64,000 nt of DNA, taken from assembly GCF_003651185.1 (NCBI RefSeq), contig NZ_RCDC01000004.1, forward strand, positions 1 to 64,000, read 5' to 3'. This document shows, in pieces, positions 27,702 through 36,554 of the stretch (the first letter of the stretch is position 1; every line of letters begins with the position of its first letter). The DNA is from Stenotrophomonas rhizophila (GTDB lineage Bacteria; Pseudomonadota; Gammaproteobacteria; Xanthomonadales; Xanthomonadaceae). A program made the translations under genes and the position numbers. The notes beneath the pieces were generated by a model, which had not been told where the DNA came from, made no database searches, and was given only the letters and a program-made list of their open reading frames with translations.

Positions 27702-27761
27702 CAATGCGCTCCTGATCTGAAACGGCCCCGACGGCGGGGTGGAGGTCACGCTAGCAGGGGC

Positions 27762-27775
27762 TGTAACCGTTTACA
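27762..27775. promoter_or_regulatory. LacI/GalR-type operator upstream of the glycosidase gene
   Basis: TGTAACCGTTTACA is a 14-bp near-palindrome with a central CG (6 of 7 positions symmetric), the classic LacI-family shape. It lies 61-74 bp upstream of ATG 27701. It falls between a possible -35 TTGCGA and a weak -10 TACAGC on the minus strand. No LacI-family gene is in the window. Confidence 0.6.
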
Positions 27776-27821
27776 TGACGCGTCGCAATACTGAACAGGC
27801 GTGTCGTCCAGGCTGAAACGG

Positions 27822-27845
27822 CACGGGCACCCGCAGGTGCCCGTG
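27822..27845 (-). terminator. Probable terminator after the SDR gene
   Basis: Perfect 10-bp hairpin CACGGGCACC-TGCG-GGTGCCCGTG on the minus strand, starting about 22 bp past the SDR stop. Only a short T-run (GTTTC) follows, so efficiency is uncertain. Confidence 0.55.
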
Positions 27846-27866
27846 ATGGTGCGTCACACAGCCATG

Positions 27867-28760
27867 TCAGGCGCGCGGCGAGAGCAGGTCGGAAAGGCCG
27901 ATCGTCCTGTACATCTCGGTGCGCATCCGGTCGGCTACACCATTGACCACTTCGGCACCGTCCTGCGACGGATCCACATGCACGCGGAACGGGCGCTTGC
28001 CATGCGGCAGGCCGACCACACGCACGATCTCGCGCGCGACCTGCTCGGGGTCGGCATCGGCCGGCTCCAGGCTGGCCAGGCCCTGCAGTGCCTGCTGGGC
28101 AACGCCGGCATACGGACCGTTCTCGTATTCGGCGGCGATGTCGGCATCCTCCGGCGTGCCCGAATGCGCGAAATGATTGGTGCCCTGGGTGAACGCGCCC
28201 GGCACCATGATCGTGGTCTCGATGCCCCAGCGCGCCAGTTCGGTTGAGTAGGCCACCGCCAACGCATCCATCGCGGCCTTCGCAGCGAAGTAGGGCGCGA
28301 GAAATGGCGGTGTGCCCCCGCGGGTGGAGGACGATCCGACCCACAGCAGCAGACCCCTGCCGCGCCCGCGCATGAAGGGCAGCGCAGCACGGTTGACCCG
28401 CTGCGTACCCAGCACGTTGACGTCGTACTGTTGCATCAGTTGCTCAGGCGTGAACGCCTCGGCCGGTCCAAACACCATGTGCCCGGCGTTGTGGATGATC
28501 ACATCGAGCGTGCCCGCCTCGGCGAGTACCTGTGCAATGGCAGCGTTGCTGGAAGCCTCGGACTGCACGTCCAGTTCAACGGTGCGCAGGTCGGCGCGCT
28601 GCTGGGCGGCCCACGCGGCGATCTCGGCAACGCGTGCGGCATTGCGTCCGCCGATGTCGCGCATCGAGGCGTAGACGGTGTGACCGGCCTGGGCCAGGGC
28701 TTTGGCGCTCATCAGGCCGAAGCCGGAGGACGCGCCGGTGACAAGGATGGTGTGCGGCAT
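27867..28760 (-). CDS. Short-chain dehydrogenase/reductase
   Basis: Classical SDR of 297 aa with nucleotide-binding TGASSGFG near residue 8-15, NAG in IIHNAGHMVF, active-site Ser in VGSSSTRGG and Tyr-Lys in PYFAAKAAMD. The position before the active-site segment and the long C-terminal part (about 60 aa beyond a minimal SDR) fit atypical classical SDRs. ATG 28760 has GGAG 7 bp upstream. It follows the lipoprotein and second SDR genes on the same strand, so the three may be co-transcribed, opposite a LysR gene. Substrate unknown. Confidence 0.88.
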   Translation of the reverse strand: MPHTILVTGASSGFGLMSAKALAQAGHTVYASMRDIGGRNAARVAEIAAWAAQQRADLRTVELDVQSEASSNAAIAQVLAEAGTLDVIIHNAGHMVFGPAEAFTPEQLMQQYDVNVLGTQRVNRAALPFMRGRGRGLLLWVGSSSTRGGTPPFLAPYFAAKAAMDALAVAYSTELARWGIETTIMVPGAFTQGTNHFAHSGTPEDADIAAEYENGPYAGVAQQALQGLASLEPADADPEQVAREIVRVVGLPHGKRPFRVHVDPSQDGAEVVNGVADRMRTEMYRTIGLSDLLSPRA

Positions 28761-28804
28761 GGGAATCTCCAGGTTGAAAAGGGGGCGGCGAGGGAGAAGG
28801 ACAA

Positions 28805-29335
28805 CTAGGGGGTGAGAGGGCGCGTGCTGTCGCGCAGGCGGCGGTAGAGCACGCGACCGGCATCCAGGTGGGGGGTGAAATCGAAGCCCTGGGCCAGCAT
28901 CGCGTCCATGTCCTGCGCGGGAATCTGCATGACGTAGCTGTGGTCGTTGGCGACCAGTTCGAACGCCTCCGGGCCGAGCGACGCAGCGCTGAACCATTTG
29001 CCGGCATCGGCATGTCCGCTGCGCAGTACCTGGCCGCGGTAATGCAGTTCCCAGCCGCCATCCAGCAATACCCAGACGTCATCGCGGCCCTCGGCGGTAA
29101 CGTTGCCGAGGATGGGGGCGCCGGCGCTCACCTCCCATTCCCGCGAATGGTCGATCACGTGGCGCAGCTGCGCGGTGGTCAACGCGGTGAAGAACGGGGT
29201 GTTGCGAAGCAGGTGCAGATAGGTGATGGACGGCTTCATGGCGGGGTGTGGCGAGGGCGTGCGCGCTTCGCACGACGCCGTCATGACGGTCGCGCAGAGC
29301 AGGGGCAGCAGCACGGCCAGGTGGCGGGGCGACAT
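28805..29335 (-). CDS. Putative lipoprotein with a cyclic-nucleotide-binding-like domain
   Basis: 176 aa. The N-terminus is a lipoprotein signal (CATVMTASC, lipobox TASC; Cys about residue 22). The rest reads like a cNMP-binding jelly roll: LLRNTPFFTALTTAQLRHVI, then a beta-rich segment WVLLDGGWELHYRGQVLRSG and SYVMQIPAQDMDAML. There is no DNA-binding domain, and an outer-membrane or periplasmic place would be odd for a cAMP sensor; the fold may have been reused. ATG 29335 lies 10 bp after the stop of the upstream SDR. Function unknown. Confidence 0.65.
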   Translation of the reverse strand: MSPRHLAVLLPLLCATVMTASCEARTPSPHPAMKPSITYLHLLRNTPFFTALTTAQLRHVIDHSREWEVSAGAPILGNVTAEGRDDVWVLLDGGWELHYRGQVLRSGHADAGKWFSAASLGPEAFELVANDHSYVMQIPAQDMDAMLAQGFDFTPHLDAGRVLYRRLRDSTRPLTP

Positions 29336-29345
29336 CCGGGCGACC

Positions 29346-30083
29346 TCAGGCCACGCCGCCGTTGGCGCGCAGGATCTGGCCATTGACCCAGCCGCCGTCC
29401 GGCCCGGCGAGGAAGGCAACCACGCCGGCGATATCGTCCGGCTGGCCGAGGCGTTCCAACGGCGGCATCCGCGCGAAGGTGTTGATCTGCTCTTCGGTCT
29501 TGCCGTCGAGGAACAGTGCGGTCGCGACCGGGCCCGGGGCCACCGCGTTGACGGTGATCGCGCGGCCGCGCAGCTCCTTGGCGAACACGTGGGTGAACGC
29601 TTCCACCGCGGCCTTGGTGCCGTTGTAGATCGCATAGCCCGGCAGATTCAGGGCCAGCGTGGTGCTGGACAGATTGATGATGCGGCCGCCGTCGTTGAGG
29701 CGCGTTGCCGCTTCGCGCAGGGTGTTGAACACGCCCTGGGTGTTGATCGCGAAGTTCTGCAGATACAGCGCGTCGCTGGTCTGCGCCAGCGGGGCGGTCT
29801 TGAGGATGCCGGCGTTGTTGACCAGCACATCGATGCGGCCCAGCTGCTGTTCAACCGTGGTGAACATCGCGCCGACCTGATCGGCCTGGGAGACATCGGC
29901 CTGGATCGCGATGGCGGACGCACCGCCGCGGGTCAACTCGGCGACGAGCGCATCGGCCTCGGCGGTGTTGGAGGCGTAGTTGAGGGCGACGGCGAAGCCA
30001 TCGGCAGCCAGGCGCCGGGCGATGGCGGCGCCTATGCCGCGGGAGGCGCCGGTGATCAGGGCGACGCGGGAGGAGGTGGACAT
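29346..30083 (-). CDS. SDR-family oxidoreductase (FabG-like)
   Basis: 245 aa. NADP-binding TGASRGIG near 10-17, NNAG, active-site Ser in LSSTTLALNLPG and Tyr-x-x-x-Lys in YAIYNGTKAA, and C-terminal GGWVNGQILRANGG. ATG 30083 is preceded by AAGGAAG at about 7 bp. It heads the leftward group SDR-lipoprotein-SDR and is divergent from a LysR gene, a common regulator-target pair. Likely reduces a small ketone or quinone; substrate not predictable. Confidence 0.9.
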   Translation of the reverse strand: MSTSSRVALITGASRGIGAAIARRLAADGFAVALNYASNTAEADALVAELTRGGASAIAIQADVSQADQVGAMFTTVEQQLGRIDVLVNNAGILKTAPLAQTSDALYLQNFAINTQGVFNTLREAATRLNDGGRIINLSSTTLALNLPGYAIYNGTKAAVEAFTHVFAKELRGRAITVNAVAPGPVATALFLDGKTEEQINTFARMPPLERLGQPDDIAGVVAFLAGPDGGWVNGQILRANGGVA

Positions 30084-30196
30084 GGTGGGGCTTCCTTCAG
30101 TGGTGGGCACGGAAGGAAGGATGGATCATTCGGCGGCAGGGATAATCCTGCTAAAGTTGCGATCACAATTCCAATTGCTTTAACAATGGGTGGGTC

Positions 30197-31102
30197 ATGG
30201 ACCGCTTCCAGGAGATGCAGGTGTTCGTCCGGATCGCCGAACGCCAGAGCTTCACCCTGGCGGCCGAGGATCTGCAGATTCCGCGCGCCACGGTGACCAA
30301 CCTGATCAAGCGGCTGGAGCAGCGCATCGGCGTGCGCCTGCTGGAACGGACCACTCGTCAGGTGCGCATGACCCATGACGGCGAGGCTTACTACCATCGC
30401 TGCGTGCGGTTGCTGACCGATCTGGAAGAAACCGAAAGCGCCTTCCGCGATGCCCCGCCCAAGGGGCTGCTGCGGGTCAATCTGCAGGGCACGCTGGCCC
30501 GGTACGTGGTGATGCCGGCCATGGGCGAATTCCTTGCACGCTATCCCGGCATCACCCTGCACGTGGGCGAGGACGACCGCTTGGTGGACTTGGTCCGCGA
30601 GGGCGTGGACTGCGTGCTGCGCGCGGGCGTTCTGCAGGATTCGTCGTTGATCGGCCGGCAGGTCGCGCTGCTGGAGCAGGTCACCGTGGCCAGCCCCGCG
30701 TATCTGGCGCGCGAGGGTGTGCCGACCCGCCTGGACGATCTCGCGCAGCACTACGCGGTTGATTACGGCCCCGGCGGCGCGCACTCGGCCGGCTTGGATT
30801 TCCTGCTTGATGGCGACGTGGTGGAGCGGCAGCTGCAGTCGCGCATCTCGGTGACGGGCGCTGACCTGTACACCGGCGCGGCGCTCTCGGGGCTGGGCTT
30901 GATCCAGGTGCCGCGCTATCGCATTGCGCAGGCGCTTGCCGAGGATCAGCTGCGCATCGTGCTCGCGGATCACCCGCCACCGCCGATGCCGGTGTCCGTG
31001 CTGTATCCGCAGAACCGGCAACTGTCCGCCCGCGTGCGGGTGTTCGCGCAATGGCTGGCCGCGTTGTTCGAACGCGCTGCGGGCACCGCAGCATCCCCCT
31101 GA
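30197..31102 (+). CDS. LysR-family transcriptional regulator
   Basis: 301 aa, CrgA/AaeR-like group. Winged HTH at the N-terminus (MDRFQEMQVFVRIAERQSFT, IPRATVTNLIKRLEQRIG) and an effector domain. Divergent from the SDR operon across 113 bp; that gap contains CAATTCCAATTG (5-bp inverted repeat) and other AT-rich sequence fit for LysR binding. It probably controls the SDR-lipoprotein-SDR genes and itself (inference from position). Confidence 0.92.
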   Translation: MDRFQEMQVFVRIAERQSFTLAAEDLQIPRATVTNLIKRLEQRIGVRLLERTTRQVRMTHDGEAYYHRCVRLLTDLEETESAFRDAPPKGLLRVNLQGTLARYVVMPAMGEFLARYPGITLHVGEDDRLVDLVREGVDCVLRAGVLQDSSLIGRQVALLEQVTVASPAYLAREGVPTRLDDLAQHYAVDYGPGGAHSAGLDFLLDGDVVERQLQSRISVTGADLYTGAALSGLGLIQVPRYRIAQALAEDQLRIVLADHPPPPMPVSVLYPQNRQLSARVRVFAQWLAALFERAAGTAASP

Positions 31103-31269
31103 CAGCAGATCGTCATGCCACCGCCGCCGCGAACTATTCGCGCAGCCAGCATCGGTCGGAGGAGGCGACAACGCCCTGTCACGCGTTGTCGCTTTCGTGA
31201 TGCACTGCGCTGGGCGGTACGGGACCGGTCTGCGATAGTCGAGATATATCTATTACGCGCGTTGGATCG

Positions 31270-32298
31270 ATGCTCCATCCACAAGAGTTGTCCGCGGCGC
31301 AGATCAGCGAGGTGCTGGCCGAGGTGTTCGGTGTGCGTGCCAGCACGGTGCTGCAGCGCGCAGGTGGGGCCGATGCAGGCGCGACGGTGTACCAGGTGGC
31401 GGGCCCGGACGGCGCGCGCTGGTGGCTCAAGTGCCGCCGTTATGCCGTGGATCCGGTGGTGTGGGAAGTACTGCACCACCTGCGTGAGCACGTCGGCCTG
31501 CGCGAAGTGATCGCACCGCTGCCCACACGCGATGGGGCGGCGGCAGCGAGCTGGGCGGGTTTGCAGTGGACCCTGTTCCCGTATGTCGACGCGTTCTCCG
31601 GTTTCGAGGAGGCGCTCTCGCGTGCGCATTGGCAGCGGCTCGGGCGCGTCCTGCGCCAGGTTCACGACGTGCCGCTGCCGGCCGAGCTGTCCGATCGCCT
31701 GCGTTGCCCTGGCTTCGACGACGACACCGCCGTGGAGCGGGTGGGCGCGTGGCTGCAGCGGGCCGACGCGCGGATTCCAGTGCGCGATGCACTGGGTGAG
31801 GAGTACCTGGCGCTGTGGTGCCGCCACCGCCAGCGTATCGAGGCGATCTGGCAGCGCTGCCGCGAGCTGCGTGCGCGTATCGGTGAGGGGCGCGCCTCCC
31901 GCGTGCTGTGCCACGCTGATCTGCACGCGGGCAATGTGCTGGTCGGGCCGGAGGACGGTGTCTATCTGATCGACTGGGACGAGATGGTGCTGGCGCCGCG
32001 CGAACGCGATCTGATGTTCGTCGGCGCCGGCATCGGTGGTCGTTGGGGGCGCGAGCAGCCGCCGGGGTTCGCGGAAGGCTACGGGCCGGTCACGGTGGAT
32101 CCGCTGCGGGTTGCCTACCACCGCCACTGGCGGATCCTGCAGGACCTGCAGGAGTTCCATGATCTGCTGCTCGAGCCCGGCGCCACCGCGCGCCCACCTG
32201 CACAGCGACGCCAGGCCCTGCGCTACATGGCCGAGCAGTTCGCGCCCGGCAACGTGGCCGATTGTGCGACCCGTGCCTGGCAGGCCGCGCAGGGCTGA
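31270..32298 (+). CDS. Aminoglycoside phosphotransferase-family kinase (APH(9)-like)
   Basis: 342 aa kinase of the APH/choline-kinase fold. The catalytic loop reads LCHADLHAGNVLV (Asp base and Asn metal ligand) and the metal-binding Asp follows in LIDWDEM. An early Lys (WWLKCRR) is the ATP-binding Lys. Length and the FPYV / HADLHAGN arrangement resemble spectinomycin kinase APH(9)-Ia, but metabolite kinases share the motifs, so resistance is not proven. A palindrome AGATATATCT lies at 31242-31251 just upstream. Monocistronic. Confidence 0.8.
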   Translation: MLHPQELSAAQISEVLAEVFGVRASTVLQRAGGADAGATVYQVAGPDGARWWLKCRRYAVDPVVWEVLHHLREHVGLREVIAPLPTRDGAAAASWAGLQWTLFPYVDAFSGFEEALSRAHWQRLGRVLRQVHDVPLPAELSDRLRCPGFDDDTAVERVGAWLQRADARIPVRDALGEEYLALWCRHRQRIEAIWQRCRELRARIGEGRASRVLCHADLHAGNVLVGPEDGVYLIDWDEMVLAPRERDLMFVGAGIGGRWGREQPPGFAEGYGPVTVDPLRVAYHRHWRILQDLQEFHDLLLEPGATARPPAQRRQALRYMAEQFAPGNVADCATRAWQAAQG

Positions 32299-32410
32299 GG
32301 CTGCAGCCCAGCGAATGTTCGTACGCGGGCTGCCGCGGATCTGACCGCACCCGTCGCGTGCTGACCGAGCCGACCTTCTATCGCTCCCGCGCATCACCCC
32401 ATGCGCGGGT

Positions 32411-33337
32411 CTATTCCCCCGGCTTGGCGGCCGCCGTGACTGCCTGCGACTTCGCCCGGCGTGCCAGTACCGCTTCGCGGTGGGCGATGTAGGCATTCGC
32501 GCCGAGGATGATGCCGGCGCCGATCACGGTCCAGCGGTCCAGCGTTTCGTTGAACAGCAGCCAGCCCAGCAGGCTCACCAGCGGCAGCTGCATGAAGCTG
32601 ATCGGGGTCAGCGCGGAGACCTCGCCCAGGCGCAGCGCACGGGTCCACAGCAGCTGGCCCAGCGTACCGAGTACGCCGGTCGCGACCAGCCAGACCCACG
32701 CCAGGCCGGTCGGCCAGACCCACACGAACAGCGCGGGCACCAGTGACAGCGGCACCCAGAAGACATAGGTGTAGAACACCACCGTATCGGCGCTGTCCAC
32801 GCGGGTGAGCTGCTTGATCTGGATCGCCACCAGCGAGCTCAGGACCGCGGCGCCCACGGCCACCAGGGTGCCGGGGGTGAAGGTGGTCGAGCCCGGGCGC
32901 ACGATGATCAGCACGCCGATGAAGCCGATGATCACCGCCGCCCAGCGGCGCATGCGCACGGTCTCCCCCAGCCACAGCACCGCGGCGATGGTGACGAACA
33001 GCGGCGTGGAGTAGGAGAGCGAGATCGCCTGGGAGATCGGCAGGTGCCCGATCGCCCAGAACGCACACAGCATCGAGGCCAGCCCGATCGCACTGCGCAG
33101 GAAGTAGCGCGGCAGCTGCTGGGTCTTCAGCGGTGCGCTGCCCGGGCGGATCAGCATCGGCAGCAGCGCCAGCAGGCCGAAGGCGTTGCGGAAGAACGCC
33201 ACTTCCTGGGTCGGCACGTACCGGGTGGCGTAGCGGATCGCAATCGCCATCAGGCCGAAGGCCAAGGTACTGCCGAGCATCAGCATGGCGGCCCGCAGCG
33301 GCGTGGCCACCGGTAACGCGGGGGCGGGGTTCACCAC
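32411..33337 (-). CDS. EamA/DMT-superfamily transporter
   Basis: 308 aa with ten hydrophobic helices in two EamA repeats ([20 protein letters not shown] in the first half, [20 protein letters not shown] in the second). Such proteins export amino acids or metabolites. The longest frame begins with GTG 33337, 7 bp inside the murB stop region; ATG 33286 is an alternative. Likely the distal gene of the pyrD-murB unit. Confidence 0.88.
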   Translation of the reverse strand: MVNPAPALPVATPLRAAMLMLGSTLAFGLMAIAIRYATRYVPTQEVAFFRNAFGLLALLPMLIRPGSAPLKTQQLPRYFLRSAIGLASMLCAFWAIGHLPISQAISLSYSTPLFVTIAAVLWLGETVRMRRWAAVIIGFIGVLIIVRPGSTTFTPGTLVAVGAAVLSSLVAIQIKQLTRVDSADTVVFYTYVFWVPLSLVPALFVWVWPTGLAWVWLVATGVLGTLGQLLWTRALRLGEVSALTPISFMQLPLVSLLGWLLFNETLDRWTVIGAGIILGANAYIAHREAVLARRAKSQAVTAAAKPGE

Positions 33338-34380
33338 TGTGCGCCGATCAGCCTGGGCTCCGGTTCGATCGGCACGCCGAACTTCTCCACGACCGAGGCG
33401 GAGATCCGCCGCGCCAGTGCGAGCAGTTCTTCACCGGTGGCCTGGCCATGGTTGACCAGCACCAGTGCGTGGCTCGGCGCCACGCCGGCATCGCCATCGC
33501 GGTAGCCCTTCCAGCCGCAGCTCTCGATCATCCAGGCGGCGGAAATCTTGCGGCGGCTGTCGTCGTCGGCCGGGAACACCGGCAGCTCGGGGAAGTGCTG
33601 CAGCAGCACCTCTACCTGTTCCAACGGCAGGATCGGGTTCTTGAAGAAGCTGCCCGCATTGCCGAGCACCTCCGGATCAGGCAGCTTGCGACGGCGGATG
33701 TTGATCACCGCATTGGCCACATCGGCGGCCACCGGCAGCTCCACACCCATCGCCTCCATCTCCTCGGCGATCCCGGCATAGCCCAGGCGCAGGCCATGCA
33801 GCAACGGCAGACGCAGTTCGATCGCGGTGATCAGGTAACGGTCCGGGTCGTGCTTGAAGATGCTGTCGCGGTAGGCGAACTGGCAGCCTTCCGCATCGAA
33901 GCGCACCCAGTCGTTTTCGTGTCGGTCCCAGGCATCCACGGCCTGGATGAACTCGCCGACCTGCGCGCCATAGGCGCCGATGTTCTGGATCGGCGAGGCG
34001 CCGGCGGTGCCCGGGATCAACGCCAGGTTCTCCAGCCCGGACAGCCCGTTCTGCAACGACCACATCACCAGCCCATGCCAGTTCACGCCGGCACCGGCGC
34101 GCACGATGGTGTGGTCGGCGCGGTGCTCCAGAATCTCGATGCCGCGGTTGGCGAACACCAGTACGGTGCCTTCCACGTTGTCGGCGATCAATACATTGCT
34201 GCCGCTGCCCAGCACCAGCAGCGGTTGTTCGGCGACGCGCGGGAGGGCAAGTACCTCCGGCAGCACGGAAGGATCGAACACCTCCAGCAGCTGCGCAGCG
34301 GTGGCGTCGACGTGGAACGTGTTGAGCGCCTTCAGCGAGGCGTTTTCAGTGATGGCCCAGGCAGTCATGGCGTCGTTCAC
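33331..34380 (-). CDS. murB: UDP-N-acetylenolpyruvoylglucosamine reductase
   Basis: 349 aa. FAD enzyme that makes UDP-N-acetylmuramate in the cytoplasm. FAD-binding [13 protein letters not shown] near 67-79, [15 protein letters not shown] with catalytic surroundings, AYRDSIFK (active-site Tyr/Arg), [12 protein letters not shown] with the catalytic Ser, and a Glu near the C-terminus (IEPEPRL). This is the type I enzyme. A GTG at 34380 overlaps the pyrD stop by 4 bp; ATG 34368 ([11 protein letters not shown]) is the alternative start. Confidence 0.95.
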   Translation of the reverse strand: MNDAMTAWAITENASLKALNTFHVDATAAQLLEVFDPSVLPEVLALPRVAEQPLLVLGSGSNVLIADNVEGTVLVFANRGIEILEHRADHTIVRAGAGVNWHGLVMWSLQNGLSGLENLALIPGTAGASPIQNIGAYGAQVGEFIQAVDAWDRHENDWVRFDAEGCQFAYRDSIFKHDPDRYLITAIELRLPLLHGLRLGYAGIAEEMEAMGVELPVAADVANAVINIRRRKLPDPEVLGNAGSFFKNPILPLEQVEVLLQHFPELPVFPADDDSRRKISAAWMIESCGWKGYRDGDAGVAPSHALVLVNHGQATGEELLALARRISASVVEKFGVPIEPEPRLIGAQW

Positions 34381-35432
34381 AGCGGTGCCACCGCGCCGCG
34401 GCTGGGCGCCTCTCTGCGGCGGCGGATCGCTTCCACGCACTCGTGCACCAGTTCCGGACCACGGAAGATCAGGCCGCTGTAGCATTGCACCAGCGCGGCG
34501 CCGGCCGCCATTTTGGCGACCGCATCCGCGCCGGATTGAATACCGCCGACGCCAATGAGCGGCATCGACTCGGGCAGGCGCGCACGCAGGCGGCGCAGCA
34601 CCAGGGTGGACTGGCCCAGCAACGGCGCGCCGGACAAGCCGCCGGCTTCATTAGCACGCGGGTCACCGGCCACCGCACTGCGGTCGATGGTGGTGTTGGT
34701 GGCGATCACGCCGTCCACCTTGAGCTCACCGAGCACGCGCGCTGCGGCGTCGATATCGCGGTCGCTCAGGTCCGGGGCCACCTTGACCAGCATCGGCACG
34801 CGCTTGCCGTGCTTGGCGGCCAGGCTTTCCTGGCTCTCGCGCAGCTGCGAAATCAGCTGGCGCAGCGCGGTCTCTTCCTGCAGCTCGCGCAGGCCGGCGG
34901 TGTTCGGCGAGGAGATGTTGACGGTGATGTAGTCGGCCAGCGGATACACCTTCTGCAGGCAGTGCTGGTAATCGTCGAACGCCTGTTCGTTCGGGGTGTC
35001 CTTGTTCTTGCCGATGTTGATGCCGAGCAGGCCAGTGCGGCGCTTGGCGCGCTCGACATTGCGGACCAGCGCATCCACGCCCAGGTTGTTGAAGCCCATG
35101 CGGTTGATGATGGCCTGGTGCTCCGGCAGCCGGAACAGGCGCGGCTTCGGGTTGCCCGCCTGCGGGCGCGGGGTGATCGTGCCGATCTCCACGAAGCCGA
35201 AGCCCAGGGCCAGCAGCGCATCGATGTGCTCGCCGTTCTTGTCCAGGCCGGCGGCCAGGCCCACCGGATTCGGGAAACTCACTCCGAACGCGTTGGTCGG
35301 CAGCGGGTCGATGCGGCGGCCCATCAGCGGCGTGGTGCCGGTGCGATAGGCCAGGTCCAGCGCGCTCAGGCCAAGGCCGTGGGCGCGTTCTGCATCAAGG
35401 GCGAACAGGAAGGGGCGGGCAAACGAGTACAT
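34377..35432 (-). CDS. pyrD: Dihydroorotate dehydrogenase (quinone), class 2
   Basis: 351 aa, membrane-associated flavoprotein of pyrimidine synthesis passing electrons to quinone. The N-terminal helix pair ([19 protein letters not shown]) is the class 2 membrane-binding segment. FMN site: [14 protein letters not shown]; catalytic Ser in [40 protein letters not shown] 35432 is used because the open frame upstream starts only at TTG. The gene follows a methyltransferase gene by 9 bp and overlaps murB. Confidence 0.96.
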   Translation of the reverse strand: MYSFARPFLFALDAERAHGLGLSALDLAYRTGTTPLMGRRIDPLPTNAFGVSFPNPVGLAAGLDKNGEHIDALLALGFGFVEIGTITPRPQAGNPKPRLFRLPEHQAIINRMGFNNLGVDALVRNVERAKRRTGLLGINIGKNKDTPNEQAFDDYQHCLQKVYPLADYITVNISSPNTAGLRELQEETALRQLISQLRESQESLAAKHGKRVPMLVKVAPDLSDRDIDAAARVLGELKVDGVIATNTTIDRSAVAGDPRANEAGGLSGAPLLGQSTLVLRRLRARLPESMPLIGVGGIQSGADAVAKMAAGAALVQCYSGLIFRGPELVHECVEAIRRRREAPSRGAVAPL

Positions 35433-35441
35433 GGCGTTCAA

Positions 35442-36212
35442 TCAGTCCAGCGTGCCGACAAAGGCACGGGTTTGGTATTCAAAAGCGATCTGGCCGTCCA
35501 CCGCATGGGCGTCGAACAGCTGTTGCAGCGCGGCCAGCATCGGCGCGTGGCGCGGGTGACCGGCCTGCGGTGCATACGAGGAGGACAGCAGGCGGCCACG
35601 CAGGCCATCCAGATCCATGCGCTGCACGTTCGGCAGCCGGGCCATGCCGCGCAGGCCCTCGCCGAACCATGCGCGCATGGTGTCATCGTCCTGGTAGCGC
35701 TCGGCCACCTCGGTGTAGTCGGTGCCGAACTCGAGCAGCAATTGCTCATAGCCGATCAGGAACGGGGAGGCATCGAGCAGGCGCGAATTCCAGAACACCA
35801 GCGCCATGCCTTCGGGCTGCAGGATGCGCGCCCATTCGCGGCGCACTGCAGTGGTATCGAACCAGTGGAAGGCCTGCGCTGCGGCGACCAGACCCACGCT
35901 GTTGTCGGCCAGGCCGGTCGCTTCGGCGGTGCCGTCGGCCACCTTCAGGCGCAGATAATCCGGCGCCAGCAGTTGCTCGGCGGCGTCGCGCATCGCCGCA
36001 TTCGGCTCCACTGCGATGACCGGGTGGCCAGCGGCCAGGAACAGCCGGGTGGAAATGCCGGTGCCGGCGCCGATATCGGCGACCAGGGTCTCGGTGGGAA
36101 CACCGATGTCCTGGTGCAGCCAGTCCAGCAACGCCGGAGGATAGTCGGGACGGTAGCGGACGTAGTCGGCAACCCGACTGCTGAAGCGTTCGGTCGAATC
36201 CGAGCGGCTCAT
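35442..36212 (-). CDS. Class I SAM-dependent methyltransferase
   Basis: 256 aa, with motif I VADIGAGTGISTRLFLA near 42-58, acidic motif II IAVEPNAAM, and AFHWFD, a segment typical of the UbiE/TMT-like Methyltransf_11 group. ATG 36212 has GAGGT 4-5 bp upstream. Nine bp before pyrD and directly after a DUF4190 gene on the same strand. Substrate unknown; no link to pyrimidine synthesis is evident. Confidence 0.87.
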   Translation of the reverse strand: MSRSDSTERFSSRVADYVRYRPDYPPALLDWLHQDIGVPTETLVADIGAGTGISTRLFLAAGHPVIAVEPNAAMRDAAEQLLAPDYLRLKVADGTAEATGLADNSVGLVAAAQAFHWFDTTAVRREWARILQPEGMALVFWNSRLLDASPFLIGYEQLLLEFGTDYTEVAERYQDDDTMRAWFGEGLRGMARLPNVQRMDLDGLRGRLLSSSYAPQAGHPRHAPMLAALQQLFDAHAVDGQIAFEYQTRAFVGTLD

Positions 36213-36219
36213 GTGCACC

Positions 36220-36504
36220 TCACGATTGGGTAGCGGCAAACCAGGCCAGTCCGCCGAAGAACAACAGCACCACCACCAGCGCGAGCAGGCTGCCGATCAC
36301 GATGATCCAGCCCAGGATCAGGCCGGCCAAGGCCATGCCGTCGCCTTCCAGCTCCAGCGGGCGGCGCCGGATCTCGGCGCGGGCCAGGTGCCCGGTGATG
36401 ATCGCCGCGATGCTGCCGATGAAGGGCAGGGCGGTCCAGCCGAGGATGCCCATGATCAGGCTGACCACGGCCATGGCACTGGTTTGTCGGGGCGGGAGGC
36501 TCAT
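36220..36504 (-). CDS. DUF4190 small membrane protein
   Basis: 94 aa with two long hydrophobic segments (about 10-38 and 56-90) separated by a basic stretch HLARAEIRRRP. The arrangement PFIGSIAAIITGHLARAEI is the DUF4190 pattern: a Gly-rich first helix, a conserved GHxAxxxI and a second helix. It ends 8 bp before the methyltransferase start. Function unknown. Confidence 0.8.
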   Translation of the reverse strand: MSLPPRQTSAMAVVSLIMGILGWTALPFIGSIAAIITGHLARAEIRRRPLELEGDGMALAGLILGWIIVIGSLLALVVVLLFFGGLAWFAATQS

Positions 36505-36554
36505 GCAGGTCCTGGTCGCGGTGGGGTGGTTCGATGATAGGGCCAGCGGCGGGT

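Noticed and set aside
27706..27720. CTCCTGATCTGA before the glycosidase gene, similar to the operator
   Set aside because: It is the ribosome binding site region (AGGAG) read on the other strand, only half symmetric and without a paired site.
30084..30196. Inverted repeat CAATTCCAATTG as a defined LysR operator
   Set aside because: Short repeat in AT-rich promoter sequence; without other copies it cannot be told from chance, so it is only mentioned with the LysR gene.
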